This document shows, piece by piece, positions 38,448 to 47,323 of a DNA stretch of 64,000 nt. The notes beneath the pieces are model-generated. The model had not been told where the DNA came from. It was given only the letters and a program-made list of their open reading frames with translations, and ran no database searches. Position numbers and translations under genes: made by a program. Source of the DNA: Aliivibrio sp. 1S175. GTDB lineage: Bacteria > Pseudomonadota > Gammaproteobacteria > Enterobacterales > Vibrionaceae. Position 1 is the first letter of the stretch, and every line of letters starts with the position of its first letter. The stretch is from NCBI RefSeq assembly GCF_001690985.1, contig NZ_MAJS01000023.1, positions 1 to 64,000 of the forward strand. The letters are read 5' to 3'.

Positions 38448-39143
38448 ATGAAATTAATATTAAAAACTCTATTACTATCTGCAGCATTATGTTCCCCCCT
38501 CGCGTTTGCTAATACGGACGCACATAATGATTACCTTAAAGGTACTGCCTACTTAAACCAAGATAACTATAAAGAAGCAATAATTTGGTTAACAAGCGCA
38601 GCAAATAACGGTTCAATAGAAGCTCAAAATAAAATCGGCGTTCTCTATGCTAAAGGTATTGGCACTGATATTAATACAAAACTTGCCATTCAGTATTTTA
38701 CCAAAGCCGCTATAAATAAAAGCGCCATCGCTTATTACAATCTTGGAAAAATCTATGAAAGTGAGAATCAATACCCTATCGCGATTGATTGGTACAACAA
38801 AGCAATTGAATTAGAAAATAGTAATGCGATGAATAACCTGGCTGATTTGTACCTTCAAGGCAAAGGGTTAGTTCAAAATACACATCAAGCAGAGATTCTG
38901 TATATAAAATCAGCAGAACTCAACAACGCTACCGCAATGCGTAACCTTGGATTTTTATATTTTAAGGGTATTGATATTAAGCAAGATATGAAAAAATCGT
39001 ATTTTTGGTTTAATTTAGCAGCAGCTAAATCTTATCCAGAGGCTGAAAAGTACAGAGATTTTACTGGTAGTAAATTATATAAGACCACTAGAATATCAGT
39101 ACAGAATGAAGCCTTAGCATGGCTAGACGAACATTCAATTTAA
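38448..39143 (+). CDS. Periplasmic Sel1-repeat protein
   Basis: The 231 residues have a signal peptide (about 1-21, ending SPLAFA|NTD). Four to five Sel1 repeats follow (AIIWLTSAANNG, IGVLYAKGIGTD, AIQYFTKAAIN, LADLYLQGKGLVQN, LGFLYFKGIDIKQD, SYFWFNLAAAKS). A periplasmic scaffold or adaptor role is typical. Position next to the MscS operon and the other Sel1 gene hints at a linked envelope function but is not proof. Confidence 0.87.
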   Translation: MKLILKTLLLSAALCSPLAFANTDAHNDYLKGTAYLNQDNYKEAIIWLTSAANNGSIEAQNKIGVLYAKGIGTDINTKLAIQYFTKAAINKSAIAYYNLGKIYESENQYPIAIDWYNKAIELENSNAMNNLADLYLQGKGLVQNTHQAEILYIKSAELNNATAMRNLGFLYFKGIDIKQDMKKSYFWFNLAAAKSYPEAEKYRDFTGSKLYKTTRISVQNEALAWLDEHSI

Positions 39144-39152
39144 GTATAAAAC

Positions 39153-39191
39153 AATTGGGTTGTCTTAGGTATTAACTAAAAAAACCCAATT
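39153..39191. terminator. Weak bidirectional hairpin
   Basis: AATTGGGTT (39153-39161) is complementary to AACCCAATT (39183-39191), but the loop is 21 nt long. It lies between convergent genes. Confidence 0.4.
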
Positions 39192-39207
39192 ATATTTTAT
39201 AATAAAC

Positions 39208-40668
39208 CTATTTTTTTTGATTATTTAACAAGTTCGGTAACCATCCCGATAGCATAATAATCAAGAATATTAATAAAAAGTTTGCTGTTGCCTTTATCGT
39301 TAAAACAATAATGCTTCCAGAAGGCAAGGCGTCTAGAACCATATAGGTACCAAAGCGAAAGGTCATCATTAAAACAATAATAGAACTAAATGCAATTAGA
39401 CGACTCTTTATCGAGACCAGCATGGCGTGCTCTTTTTTCAATACAAGTGCCAGTGTTGTTCCCCAGCATAATGCTGCCATATACAGATAATTCATATAGA
39501 ACATGACAAATGCTAGGCCACTAGTAGCAACTGCCATTAATAACCAAAATGAAACACTTCCCATAACTCGATACAATAAATCGCCATGTTTCTTTTGCAA
39601 ACTTGAGAAATGATAGACGACCATCATACCCAATAAAACCCCAGCAACGACATCGCTAAGAAAATGAATACCTAGCCATACACGAGCAAAGGATTGAAGG
39701 ATGATTAAAAAAATACAAATCTGCCCAAAGATCTTCAACGTAGATGAAGTAACTTGTTTTCTTTTTAATGCAAGATAAAAAATGCCGTAAATAACGGTAG
39801 AAAGCATTGCATTCATGCTTGGCATTCCAAATCCATTTGCTGCACTTAATTGCAGTTGAGGAACATAAACAAATGGACGAGGAAATCCTAAACCCTGTTT
39901 CGCTAAGCCAGTAAAAACTATCGTTAATATAATACCAAACAGTAATGTCAGCGCAGTCTCTCTTCCGAAATAAACTAAAGCGACGACAAATAAAGCATAG
40001 AAAAAAGCTTCTTGCCCTGTTTCATTAATTAGGGTGAAAAATACTTTAATTACAACGTTAACAATACTTGGTAATGCATTAATACTCTCTCGTAACGACA
40101 TGAGTAACTTCAATTCATATTGATGAATATCTGAAGCTTGACCGACAAGATTCGTAACCCAAGTGATATTACTTCCACCATCTATCGGCTTGGCAAACCA
40201 TTGCTGTAATTGCTCTAACTGTTCAGGATAGCGATATTTATTAGGGTCTACTTTGTATGGTTCAGTTAAATATACCGCTTCGGTTTCTATCCCATAATGT
40301 GGGGCAAACCAAGATGGAATACGAAAGAAACCATCTGCTGTTTGTAAATCAAAAGCGACAATATCAGAATTACTAACGCAACGGTAAATCGTTGCCTTTT
40401 CATCTTGATACAAGATATCTTTTGCCGTGACAACAAGGCCAGTCTCTTCCCAAACTTCACGCTCGGCAGCTTCTTTTCCACTTTCTCCTTCATCAATGAT
40501 TCCACCAGGTAATGATAATTTACCTGTAATCAGCTCTTCAATAAGAACAACCCTGAAACCATCATCGACAACACACACCGCCCCTTTTGATAACGAGGAC
40601 TCATTAGAAAACGCAGATACCGAAAAAGCAGCTGATAGCAATAAGAGGCAAGCTAGGAATTTATTCAT
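39208..40668 (-). CDS. Exported NUDIX hydrolase fused to a PAP2-like membrane domain
   Basis: The 486 residues start with a signal peptide (about 1-19). A NUDIX domain follows with a perfect Nudix box (G56...E62...REVWEETG, 70-77). The C-terminal membrane half (about 210-486) has the PAP2 fold with KQGLGFPRP (motif 1) and RVWLGIHFLSD (motif 3). Motif 2, usually PSGH, reads PSMN (283-286), so the catalytic-acid His is absent. NUDIX enzymes cleave nucleoside-diphosphate-linked compounds, and a NUDIX before a PAP2 domain in the envelope suggests sequential dephosphorylation (inference). Bifunctional NUDIX/PAP2 proteins are annotated in vibrios. Its ATG overlaps the upstream GNAT gene stop by 4 nt. 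Confidence 0.87.
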   Translation of the reverse strand: MNKFLACLLLLSAAFSVSAFSNESSLSKGAVCVVDDGFRVVLIEELITGKLSLPGGIIDEGESGKEAAEREVWEETGLVVTAKDILYQDEKATIYRCVSNSDIVAFDLQTADGFFRIPSWFAPHYGIETEAVYLTEPYKVDPNKYRYPEQLEQLQQWFAKPIDGGSNITWVTNLVGQASDIHQYELKLLMSLRESINALPSIVNVVIKVFFTLINETGQEAFFYALFVVALVYFGRETALTLLFGIILTIVFTGLAKQGLGFPRPFVYVPQLQLSAANGFGMPSMNAMLSTVIYGIFYLALKRKQVTSSTLKIFGQICIFLIILQSFARVWLGIHFLSDVVAGVLLGMMVVYHFSSLQKKHGDLLYRVMGSVSFWLLMAVATSGLAFVMFYMNYLYMAALCWGTTLALVLKKEHAMLVSIKSRLIAFSSIIVLMMTFRFGTYMVLDALPSGSIIVLTIKATANFLLIFLIIMLSGWLPNLLNNQKK

Positions 40669-41150
40669 ATCTCAATCTCTTTCAAAGGTTTACGCAAATA
40701 ATGAATATGCTCTTTCAACCCCTGTTGATAATAAAATTTCAATGCTGATTGATTAAAGTCCCACACTTCAACAAATATTTCTTTTACTCCATAATCTTTT
40801 AATTCTTGCTCAATACGTGTCATTAATTTTTCTGCAATTCCTGCACGTCGACTCTGTGGCTCTACATACAATTCATCAATAGTAGCCATCATCACCGCTT
40901 TACTTACTGTAGAGACTAATTCACAAAAATGCCCAGTGACAAAACCAATGACATCACCATCTAATTCGGCGACGTATATCATACAATCAGGATCATCTAA
41001 GTAGCGAGAAATGCTTTTCTCTTCTTCGATTTCAGAGGCTGTTTTAAATAGTTCAGGGCATTGCTGATGATGTTCATCATGTAACTGATACATCATTGAA
41101 TTTAAGCGAAAGAGATCGATTTCTTTTGCTCGGCGAATAACTGGATCCAT
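40665..41150 (-). CDS. GNAT-family N-acetyltransferase
   Basis: The 161 residues carry the GNAT fold: acetyl-CoA-binding motif A at ELYVEPQSRRAGIAEKLM (R/Q-x-x-G-x-A) and motif B near NQSALKFYYQQGL. The substrate is unknown. It is the first gene of a two-gene operon with the NUDIX-PAP2 fusion (ATGA overlap), so acetylation of a related metabolite or protein is possible, but nothing in the sequence fixes it. Confidence 0.85.
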   Translation of the reverse strand: MDPVIRRAKEIDLFRLNSMMYQLHDEHHQQCPELFKTASEIEEEKSISRYLDDPDCMIYVAELDGDVIGFVTGHFCELVSTVSKAVMMATIDELYVEPQSRRAGIAEKLMTRIEQELKDYGVKEIFVEVWDFNQSALKFYYQQGLKEHIHYLRKPLKEIEI

Positions 41151-41564
41151 GTTGATACCAAACGAGGAATTAGGAATGAGGCGTAATTAGACCATTTTTT
41201 ATAAGCAAAAAAAAGGCTCTATACCTCTAGAGTCTATATTCATTGAGCGACCTATCAATTTTATGAATTAAATCAAAAAGAATGCCTTATCATTTTAGCT
41301 CTATTTTTATAGAGTGAGGAGTGTATGGATATGCTTTCGGAGCAGATATCTGACCCGTGTTTTTTGACAAACATTTAAATCTACTCTTACAATGATTAAT
41401 ACAGATAACGGTACTTTAAAAAATAAAACACTGATCACTTGAAATATCTTGTTACAATGACGGCCTGTCGCTCTATTTTATTGTGGGCTTTCTTACTTTA
41501 TTTTGACCATAAATAATCTAAGCAAAGTACACTACCTTTACTTGATTTTATTAAATGAATTACT
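41151..41564. promoter_or_regulatory. Intergenic region upstream of pgpB-like gene
   Basis: This is 414 bp without a convincing gene. It holds a small hairpin (CTCTAT/ATAGAG, 41299-41314) and a candidate extended -10 element TGTTACAAT at 41450-41458, which would give a leader of about 100 nt for the downstream phosphatase. Otherwise nothing recognisable. Confidence 0.4.
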
Positions 41565-42296
41565 ATGTTATTTTCTTTTTCACCGAAATACCGCACCTAT
41601 GAGTTAGCTATTTTTATTCTTTTAATTTTAAGTATGTTAGCTATACTTTTAATCATCCCAACCCCAAATTTATTTGATCCTTTATCAAATATAGGAAGTC
41701 ATGGTTTGGGTTGGTTAAGTCGCTCTGCTGGGTCGCCTATGTTTCTTCTCACATCAGCTATATTCTGTAGTATTCCTATACTAAAGCGTTTACCTATAAA
41801 AAAAATAGGCGCTCTGTATGTTCAATTTGCTATCCTTTTAGTGTTAAGTTTAGCCCTCAAAATTGGCGTTAAAGCCATCACAGAAATTCCTCGACCTTAT
41901 ACTCAGGCTTTAGTCCAAGTTGATTTAATCGATAGTCCAGAAAATTTTTATGCCCTTAGTGAAAGTAATAAAGACATACTTATTACGCAGGTGGAAAACA
42001 TTGTGAGCCCGGCTCGTATCGAACAATGGCGTAGTGGTATGAACTATTCATTCCCATCAGGGCATACTATTTTTGCAGCAATTTGCGTTTTATTTTGGGG
42101 AGGTTTCTTACTCCGTCATAAGCACTATTTGCTTACTTTCCTTGTCTTGACATGGGGCATTGGTGTTGGGCTTAGCCGTATATGGCTTGGAATGCACTGG
42201 CCAACAGATCTAATGGCTTCTATTATCAGTGCGTCCCTTTTAATTCTTTGTGTACCAACCATCAGTTTTGATAAAGAACCCATAATCAATAATTAA
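41565..42296 (+). CDS. pgpB: PAP2 phosphatase, PgpB type
   Basis: This 243-residue inner-membrane protein has about six helices and all three PAP2 motifs: KAITEIPRP, PSGH and SRIWLGMHWPTD. E. coli PgpB (254 residues) dephosphorylates phosphatidylglycerol phosphate and undecaprenyl pyrophosphate at the periplasmic face. Length and motif spacing fit, though other lipid phosphatases share them. Contrast with the nearby NUDIX-PAP2 fusion, where motif 2 is broken. Confidence 0.85.
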   Translation: MLFSFSPKYRTYELAIFILLILSMLAILLIIPTPNLFDPLSNIGSHGLGWLSRSAGSPMFLLTSAIFCSIPILKRLPIKKIGALYVQFAILLVLSLALKIGVKAITEIPRPYTQALVQVDLIDSPENFYALSESNKDILITQVENIVSPARIEQWRSGMNYSFPSGHTIFAAICVLFWGGFLLRHKHYLLTFLVLTWGIGVGLSRIWLGMHWPTDLMASIISASLLILCVPTISFDKEPIINN

Positions 42297-42381
42297 GACT
42301 CGATATCACAAAGAATACTCCACACTTTTTCACCCGCAGGATGTAATCTAGCTTGATAACGATACGCATAATATGCAATAG

Positions 42382-42420
42382 AAAGTCGCAATGATTGCCC
42401 ACCAATAATTGCGACTTTTT
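42382..42420 (+). terminator. Terminator after pgpB-like gene
   Basis: AAAGTCGCAAT pairs with ATTGCGACTTT over a 15-nt loop, followed by TTTTT. Confidence 0.75.
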
Positions 42421-42422
42421 TT

Positions 42423-42716
42423 GTTTTAAATGATGTGATTGAAACTGACGATTTACAACAACAAGCAGTGATGGCAGGAATTTACGAAGTAAAAGCAGGT
42501 AATGTAGAGAAAGGGAAAGCGATGATGTTACCTGTTTTTGAAGATATGCTAGCCCAAGGTGCAGAAGCGGTTATTTTTGGTTGTACTGAAATTCCTGTCG
42601 CATTGGCTGAACAAAATATGAATTCACCAAAGCTGTGCTTAGACTCACTAGAAATATTAGCAAAATGTTGTGTAGAATGGTCTTATGAAGCAGAGCACAC
42701 CGCATTAGCAAGCTAA
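42423..42716 (+). pseudogene. 3' remnant of an aspartate/glutamate racemase gene
   Basis: About 95 residues match the C-terminal third of the Asp/Glu racemase family, including the second catalytic Cys motif (VIFGCTEIPVAL). The N-terminal domain with the first catalytic Cys is missing, no good start codon or ribosome-binding site is visible, and a terminator hairpin overlaps the 5' end. An in-frame GTG at 42435 opens the longest reading frame. A two-Cys racemase cannot function in this form, so I call it a fragment left by deletion. Confidence 0.75.
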
Positions 42717-42718
42717 GC

Positions 42719-43174
42719 TTACTGTTTACGATTCTTCTTCACTGATTTAACCGCCATAATGCCAAAGCCAATAAGTAACAATAACGGCAATAGCCAAAGT
42801 ACATAGGTTTTAGCATTTAATGGCGGTTCATATAAAACAAAATCGCCAAAACGACGCGTCATAAATGCCACCACTTCTTTATCACTCTTACCTGCTTTGA
42901 TCTGTTGATACACTTCTAAACGCAGATCTTTCGCTATCGGTGAATTTGACTCAATTAAATTTTGATTTTGACATTGTGGACAACGTAAGCTTTTCGCCAA
43001 TGCTATCGCTTGTCGCTGCTGCTCTGGAGAATCAAATTCAAACAGCTCTACACTTTCTATTGTCGCTTTGTCAGCAGCAACAAATAAACCATTACTGCTA
43101 TCCAATGATGCATTAACGGAAAATACAGAACATAAGCAGAATAACGACACCAATAGATTAAAAGAACGCTTCAT
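42719..43174 (-). CDS. nrfF: NrfF/CcmH-type heme-lyase thiol-disulfide subunit
   Basis: The 151 residues comprise a signal peptide, the redox motif LRCPQCQNQNL (CxxC) that reduces apocytochrome cysteines, and a C-terminal membrane helix (about 125-145). CcmH and NrfF share this plan. Its place at the end of the nrf operon and 1-bp overlap with the preceding thioredoxin-like gene favour NrfF. With NrfE it would attach heme to the special CxxCK site of NrfA. Confidence 0.88.
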   Translation of the reverse strand: MKRSFNLLVSLFCLCSVFSVNASLDSSNGLFVAADKATIESVELFEFDSPEQQRQAIALAKSLRCPQCQNQNLIESNSPIAKDLRLEVYQQIKAGKSDKEVVAFMTRRFGDFVLYEPPLNAKTYVLWLLPLLLLIGFGIMAVKSVKKNRKQ

Positions 43175-43701
43175 TATTTCGCCTCAAAAAAGTCAGCAAA
43201 TTCACGCTGCCATTTCTTTTCATCTAAAGCACCAGTAAAGCGATGTAATATAATACCTTGTTGATTCACTAGAAACGTTGTTGGTGTGCCATATACACCT
43301 AAATCCATCGCTAGAGAGCCCCTAGGGTCAAAAATCACCGCTTGATAAGGGCTGCCTGTTTGTTCTAATACTTGTTTAGCTGCAATGCGATCATCTCTAT
43401 AATCCAAACCGATAATATTCACACCCTGCTCTTTTAATTGATGTAAAAACTGATGTTCTGTTTTGCAAATCCCACACCATGCAGCCCAAACATTTAGCAA
43501 AGTTAGTGGCTGTTGTTGAAATAACGATTCATCTAATAATATGGAAGTATCCATGACTTCTGGTAATTCAAACGCAGGAATAGGTTGCCCTACCATTGCG
43601 GTTGATGTTGTCGATTCTTTTGTTTCTAATCCTGTCAGTAACAAGATAAAGACAATCGCACATACACCAACGGCGATCCCTATTTTTACTGTTGATTTCA
43701 T
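43174..43701 (-). CDS. nrfX: CcmG/DsbE-like membrane-anchored thioredoxin (NrfX type)
   Basis: The 175 residues comprise one N-terminal membrane anchor (about 5-24) and a periplasmic thioredoxin fold with WCGIC (active-site CxxC) and YGTPTTFLV (cis-Pro loop). It keeps apocytochrome or NrfF cysteines reduced. It overlaps nrfE by 4 nt and nrfF by 1 nt, so it belongs to the nrf assembly operon. The name nrfX follows usage in other nrf clusters; DsbE/CcmG is the alternative label. Confidence 0.85.
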   Translation of the reverse strand: MKSTVKIGIAVGVCAIVFILLLTGLETKESTTSTAMVGQPIPAFELPEVMDTSILLDESLFQQQPLTLLNVWAAWCGICKTEHQFLHQLKEQGVNIIGLDYRDDRIAAKQVLEQTGSPYQAVIFDPRGSLAMDLGVYGTPTTFLVNQQGIILHRFTGALDEKKWQREFADFFEAK

Positions 43702-45584
43702 GAATAATTACTCTTTCTTTTTACCATAGCTAATACACCACCAAGCGCCATCAAAATAGACCCAAACCAAATCCATCGTACATACGCTTTATATTGTAAA
43801 CGTAATGCGAAACTGCCGTCTTTTAATTTTTCACCTAACGTCACGTATATATCACCATGCCAAAACCAATGCATTGCAGGTTCACTCATGTTCATTACAC
43901 GAACTTGATAATGACGGCGTTGTGGCTGAACCATGGCTATTTCTTTGCCATTTTCACGTATCAATAGATTTGCTTGTTCTGCAGTGTAATTTGAACCTAC
44001 CAGTAATTCGGTTTCTTTATAAGTGATCTCATAATCGGCTAATTTAGCGGTTATGCCCGGTTCCATTTTCGCACTGTTTTCAAAAGAGTGTTCACTATTC
44101 ATCGCTGCACCAATCATCACTATCGCAATACCAATATGAGCGATAACCATTCCTAGCGCTTTGCCTTTGGACTGTATCAGCGACCAAATAGACCCCATTA
44201 CTACAGCGAAAGCTAGCACCCAAACCAAGCTAGGAATTACTGCGATATTTTCATATTGAACACGATATATTCCTAGCCCTAGCACAATAGACATCAAGCC
44301 TGAAATAACGATCTTCTTGGTATTTGCATTTGTCGTCTTTCCTTCCCAACGAACAAAGACCGACACGGCGATCATGAACAAAGCAACAATCGCCATTGGC
44401 ACAAATAACAGATTAAAATAAGGCGCTCCAACGGAGATATTTCCTAATCCGAAAATTTGGAAAATCATAGGATAAAATGTGCCAAGTAATACTGTGATTG
44501 TTGCGATTAAAAATAAACCTGCGAGCAATAAAAATAGAAAATCACGACTGATAAAATGACGAATAGGCTGGCTATTTAACTGTCTACTTTTTAATGAATA
44601 CAGAGAAAAAGAGACTAACATAACCACAAATAAGATCAGAAGAAGAATGATCCCACGAGTTGGGTCCACCGCGAATGCATGAACAGAAGTAAGCACCCCT
44701 GAGCGGACGACAAACGTCCCTAAAATACTCAAACAAAATGTCACTAATGACAGGATCATCGACGTTTTTAGAAGTTGGTTTTTCTTATCACTCGCGATTA
44801 AGGTATGCAGTAAACCCGTTGCGGTTAACCAAGGTAACAAAGAGGCGTTTTCAACCGGATCCCAAAACCACCAACCGCCCCAACCGAGTTCATAATATGC
44901 CCACCACGAGCCTAAACTGATCCCAGCAGTCAATAATGACCATGCTAATAGTGTCCAATGTCTTGCGTGTTTAACCCAATATTGCGGTACGTCTTTCATC
45001 ATCAACGCAGCAAGTGCAAAAGCAAATGTTGCGGCAAACCCAACGTAACCTAAGTACAATAATGGCGGATGAAATATTAATCCAATATCTTGCAGCATTG
45101 GATTCAAATCTCGACCTTCTACTGGGGTATTGATATAAATAATGAAGGGGTTTGAAGCAAATAAAGTAAAAGCAGCAAAAATAGCAATTAGCGCATTAAG
45201 TACCAGTAATACTCTAATAACGTACTCTGTTTGTATTGTTTTTCTCTTTAGCGTAATTAAACCTGCCCATAGCGTTAAGGTTAATACCCAAAACAATAAT
45301 GATCCTTCATGCCCCCCCCAAATAGCGGCAATTTTAAAAAATACAGGTAATGCAGAATTAGAGTGTTCAGCAATATATCGGATTGAAAAATCATCAATAT
45401 AAAAGCCATACCCCAATGCAGAGACGGAAAGAAAGCAAAATAAAGTACTAAGAATCGAGAGAGGGAAAATCAACGTTGCCCAAGCTAACTGAGATCGTAA
45501 TATTCCATATATAGCAGACATGAAAGCAACAAAAGATAACACCATCGTTGCTATTAACCAAAATTGACCTATTTCAGCAATCAT
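43698..45584 (-). CDS. nrfE: NrfE/CcmF-type cytochrome c heme lyase
   Basis: This 628-residue polytopic membrane protein has the tryptophan-rich WWD heme-binding motif (WGGWWFWDPVENAS) and flanking conserved His in helices (HPPLLYLG, HEGSLLFW). It is the core heme ligase subunit. Size is close to CcmF (about 650) and above E. coli NrfE (about 550). Operon context with nrfXF and nrfBCD supports the NrfE role of loading the lysine-ligated heme of NrfA. It starts 93 bp after nrfD. Confidence 0.9.
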   Translation of the reverse strand: MIAEIGQFWLIATMVLSFVAFMSAIYGILRSQLAWATLIFPLSILSTLFCFLSVSALGYGFYIDDFSIRYIAEHSNSALPVFFKIAAIWGGHEGSLLFWVLTLTLWAGLITLKRKTIQTEYVIRVLLVLNALIAIFAAFTLFASNPFIIYINTPVEGRDLNPMLQDIGLIFHPPLLYLGYVGFAATFAFALAALMMKDVPQYWVKHARHWTLLAWSLLTAGISLGSWWAYYELGWGGWWFWDPVENASLLPWLTATGLLHTLIASDKKNQLLKTSMILSLVTFCLSILGTFVVRSGVLTSVHAFAVDPTRGIILLLILFVVMLVSFSLYSLKSRQLNSQPIRHFISRDFLFLLLAGLFLIATITVLLGTFYPMIFQIFGLGNISVGAPYFNLLFVPMAIVALFMIAVSVFVRWEGKTTNANTKKIVISGLMSIVLGLGIYRVQYENIAVIPSLVWVLAFAVVMGSIWSLIQSKGKALGMVIAHIGIAIVMIGAAMNSEHSFENSAKMEPGITAKLADYEITYKETELLVGSNYTAEQANLLIRENGKEIAMVQPQRRHYQVRVMNMSEPAMHWFWHGDIYVTLGEKLKDGSFALRLQYKAYVRWIWFGSILMALGGVLAMVKRKSNYS

Positions 45585-45677
45585 ATAACTCCACTGATCC
45601 CCTCAAAAAATAAAAACGCCATGCTTATCCTACTGTGACTTAAATAAGTAACTTAAGATAAACATGACGATACTGCA

Positions 45678-46634
45678 TTATACGACGGTCATTTGTCCTG
45701 CGTATAAAACAAAGGTACGAAGCATTAATACACCAATTAAGCTCAATGATGTGACTACAAAAATAAAGCCCTTACTGTGCGAGACTTCTTTAGGTGCAAA
45801 TGCATTGAGCGCCAATGGCGTGATCATTCCTAGGCCAATAACACCTACCCAGAACCAAGTACCCCAAAATCCACCACCAATTGCAGCCCAAGCAGCTACT
45901 TCACCTTGGCCACCACTGAAGATCAATCCAGTAAAGAAAGTGATAATAACAAACAACTCAAACAGCACGACTGGTCGTTCAAAGTTATGTATCCATGACA
46001 CTGCAGGACTCTTACTCGATTCACCAAAACCTAAAATACCAAACAGCAAACACGCCGCGGCACCAGAAGATAAACTAGAGAACAAGAATAGAATCGGCAA
46101 TACCGGATTATTCAACATTGGGTAGGTTTGTAATGCGGACAATAAAAACCCAGTATAGGCAGCAAGCATTATTGCAAGAATACCTAAAAACAATTCTAAC
46201 GCATTTTCAAACTTCTCTATTTTCAACAAAATAGCATCAATAAAAGTGAACTTCCCTTTTAAAAATCCCATGATATCTTTGCGAAAAATAATCCCAATCC
46301 AAGCAAACAAGACGACCATGTAGACTTGGAATAAAACCACCCCCATCGACATTACCGAGGTTGGGTTAAAGTAGATCATGATTTTCCAAAATGCTAACGG
46401 TTTTGTTAGATGGAATACCAAAATCAGCAAGCCGACAATAATGCCAAAAGGCGCTAAAATCGCCATGGCTTTTATAATGCCGTTATGCGCAGGATCTCCT
46501 TCAATGACGTTACGCTTCAAGTACAGTGAAATCATCACGGCACCGGCAGACATACCTGCTAAGAAAAGGTAGATCGCAATGATCCAATCCCAAACTAAGG
46601 AGTCAAAATTAAACGCAGCTTCCCATGCACTCAT
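45678..46634 (-). CDS. nrfD: Nitrite reductase quinol-oxidising membrane subunit NrfD
   Basis: This 318-residue polytopic protein (about eight helices) matches NrfD/PsrC (E. coli NrfD 318): AFNFDSLVWDW near the start and IAIYLFLAGMSAGA in helix 1. It takes electrons from menaquinol and passes them to the Fe-S protein NrfC. It starts 1 bp after the nrfC stop. Confidence 0.93.
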   Translation of the reverse strand: MSAWEAAFNFDSLVWDWIIAIYLFLAGMSAGAVMISLYLKRNVIEGDPAHNGIIKAMAILAPFGIIVGLLILVFHLTKPLAFWKIMIYFNPTSVMSMGVVLFQVYMVVLFAWIGIIFRKDIMGFLKGKFTFIDAILLKIEKFENALELFLGILAIMLAAYTGFLLSALQTYPMLNNPVLPILFLFSSLSSGAAACLLFGILGFGESSKSPAVSWIHNFERPVVLFELFVIITFFTGLIFSGGQGEVAAWAAIGGGFWGTWFWVGVIGLGMITPLALNAFAPKEVSHSKGFIFVVTSLSLIGVLMLRTFVLYAGQMTVV

Positions 46635-46635
46635 C

Positions 46636-47322
46636 TTAAATCTCCCCTTTTTGGTTTGGGATCTTAAATAACTTAGGCTTAGTGCCTAGATCCACTTTAT
46701 CTCGGTAGAATACGCTATTATTTAATACCGCATTAATCTCGCTGTCTTTATCGTTCAAATCACCAAAAATAAGTGCTTTTGTTGGACACGATTCAACACA
46801 CGCAGGTTGTTTACCTTGAGCTAAATTCGTCTCACGACAAAAATCACATTTATCTGCAGATTTAGTAACAGGGTTAAAGAAACGTACTTGATAAGGACAC
46901 GCCGCTAAACAGTAGCCGCACCCTACACATTTTTCGTTATGGACATCGACAATACCAGTTGCTTCGTCTTTATAAGCAGCGCCTGTCGGACACACCATTA
47001 CACAAGGTGCATTTTCACAGTGTTGGCATGACTTACGCGTAAAGCGATAATCGACATCAGGGAACTCTCCACGCGGTTCACTACGGATAATCTCTAATCG
47101 AGAAACCCCTTCTGGCACACTGTTCACTTCACGGCACGCTTCAGTACACGCAGTACAACCAATACAGGCCGTCTCATCATGCACCATACCATAACGTTTT
47201 GCGCCATCTTCCATTGAATAAGCCAGCGTTTTTTTACTGCTTATTAATGACGTAGTTGCGACTCCGGTAGTAAAGATAACCGCACCCGAACCAGCTAAAA
47301 AATTTCGTCTAGAACAACTCAT
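46636..47322 (-). CDS. nrfC: Nitrite reductase Fe-S electron-transfer subunit NrfC
   Basis: The 228 residues begin with a twin-arginine signal (CSRRNFLAGS). Four cysteine clusters for [4Fe-4S] centres follow: CIGCTACTEAC, CQHCENAPCVMVCP, CVGCGYCLAACP and CDFC...CVESCP. It links NrfD to the pentaheme NrfB in the periplasm. AGGAG lies within the nrfB 3' end, and only 1 bp separates the genes. Confidence 0.94.
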   Translation of the reverse strand: MSCSRRNFLAGSGAVIFTTGVATTSLISSKKTLAYSMEDGAKRYGMVHDETACIGCTACTEACREVNSVPEGVSRLEIIRSEPRGEFPDVDYRFTRKSCQHCENAPCVMVCPTGAAYKDEATGIVDVHNEKCVGCGYCLAACPYQVRFFNPVTKSADKCDFCRETNLAQGKQPACVESCPTKALIFGDLNDKDSEINAVLNNSVFYRDKVDLGTKPKLFKIPNQKGEI

Positions 47323-47323
47323 A

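Noticed and set aside
45664-46125. 153-residue open frame on the plus strand
   Set aside because: Antisense to nrfD; composition is a reflection of the membrane-protein codons on the other strand.
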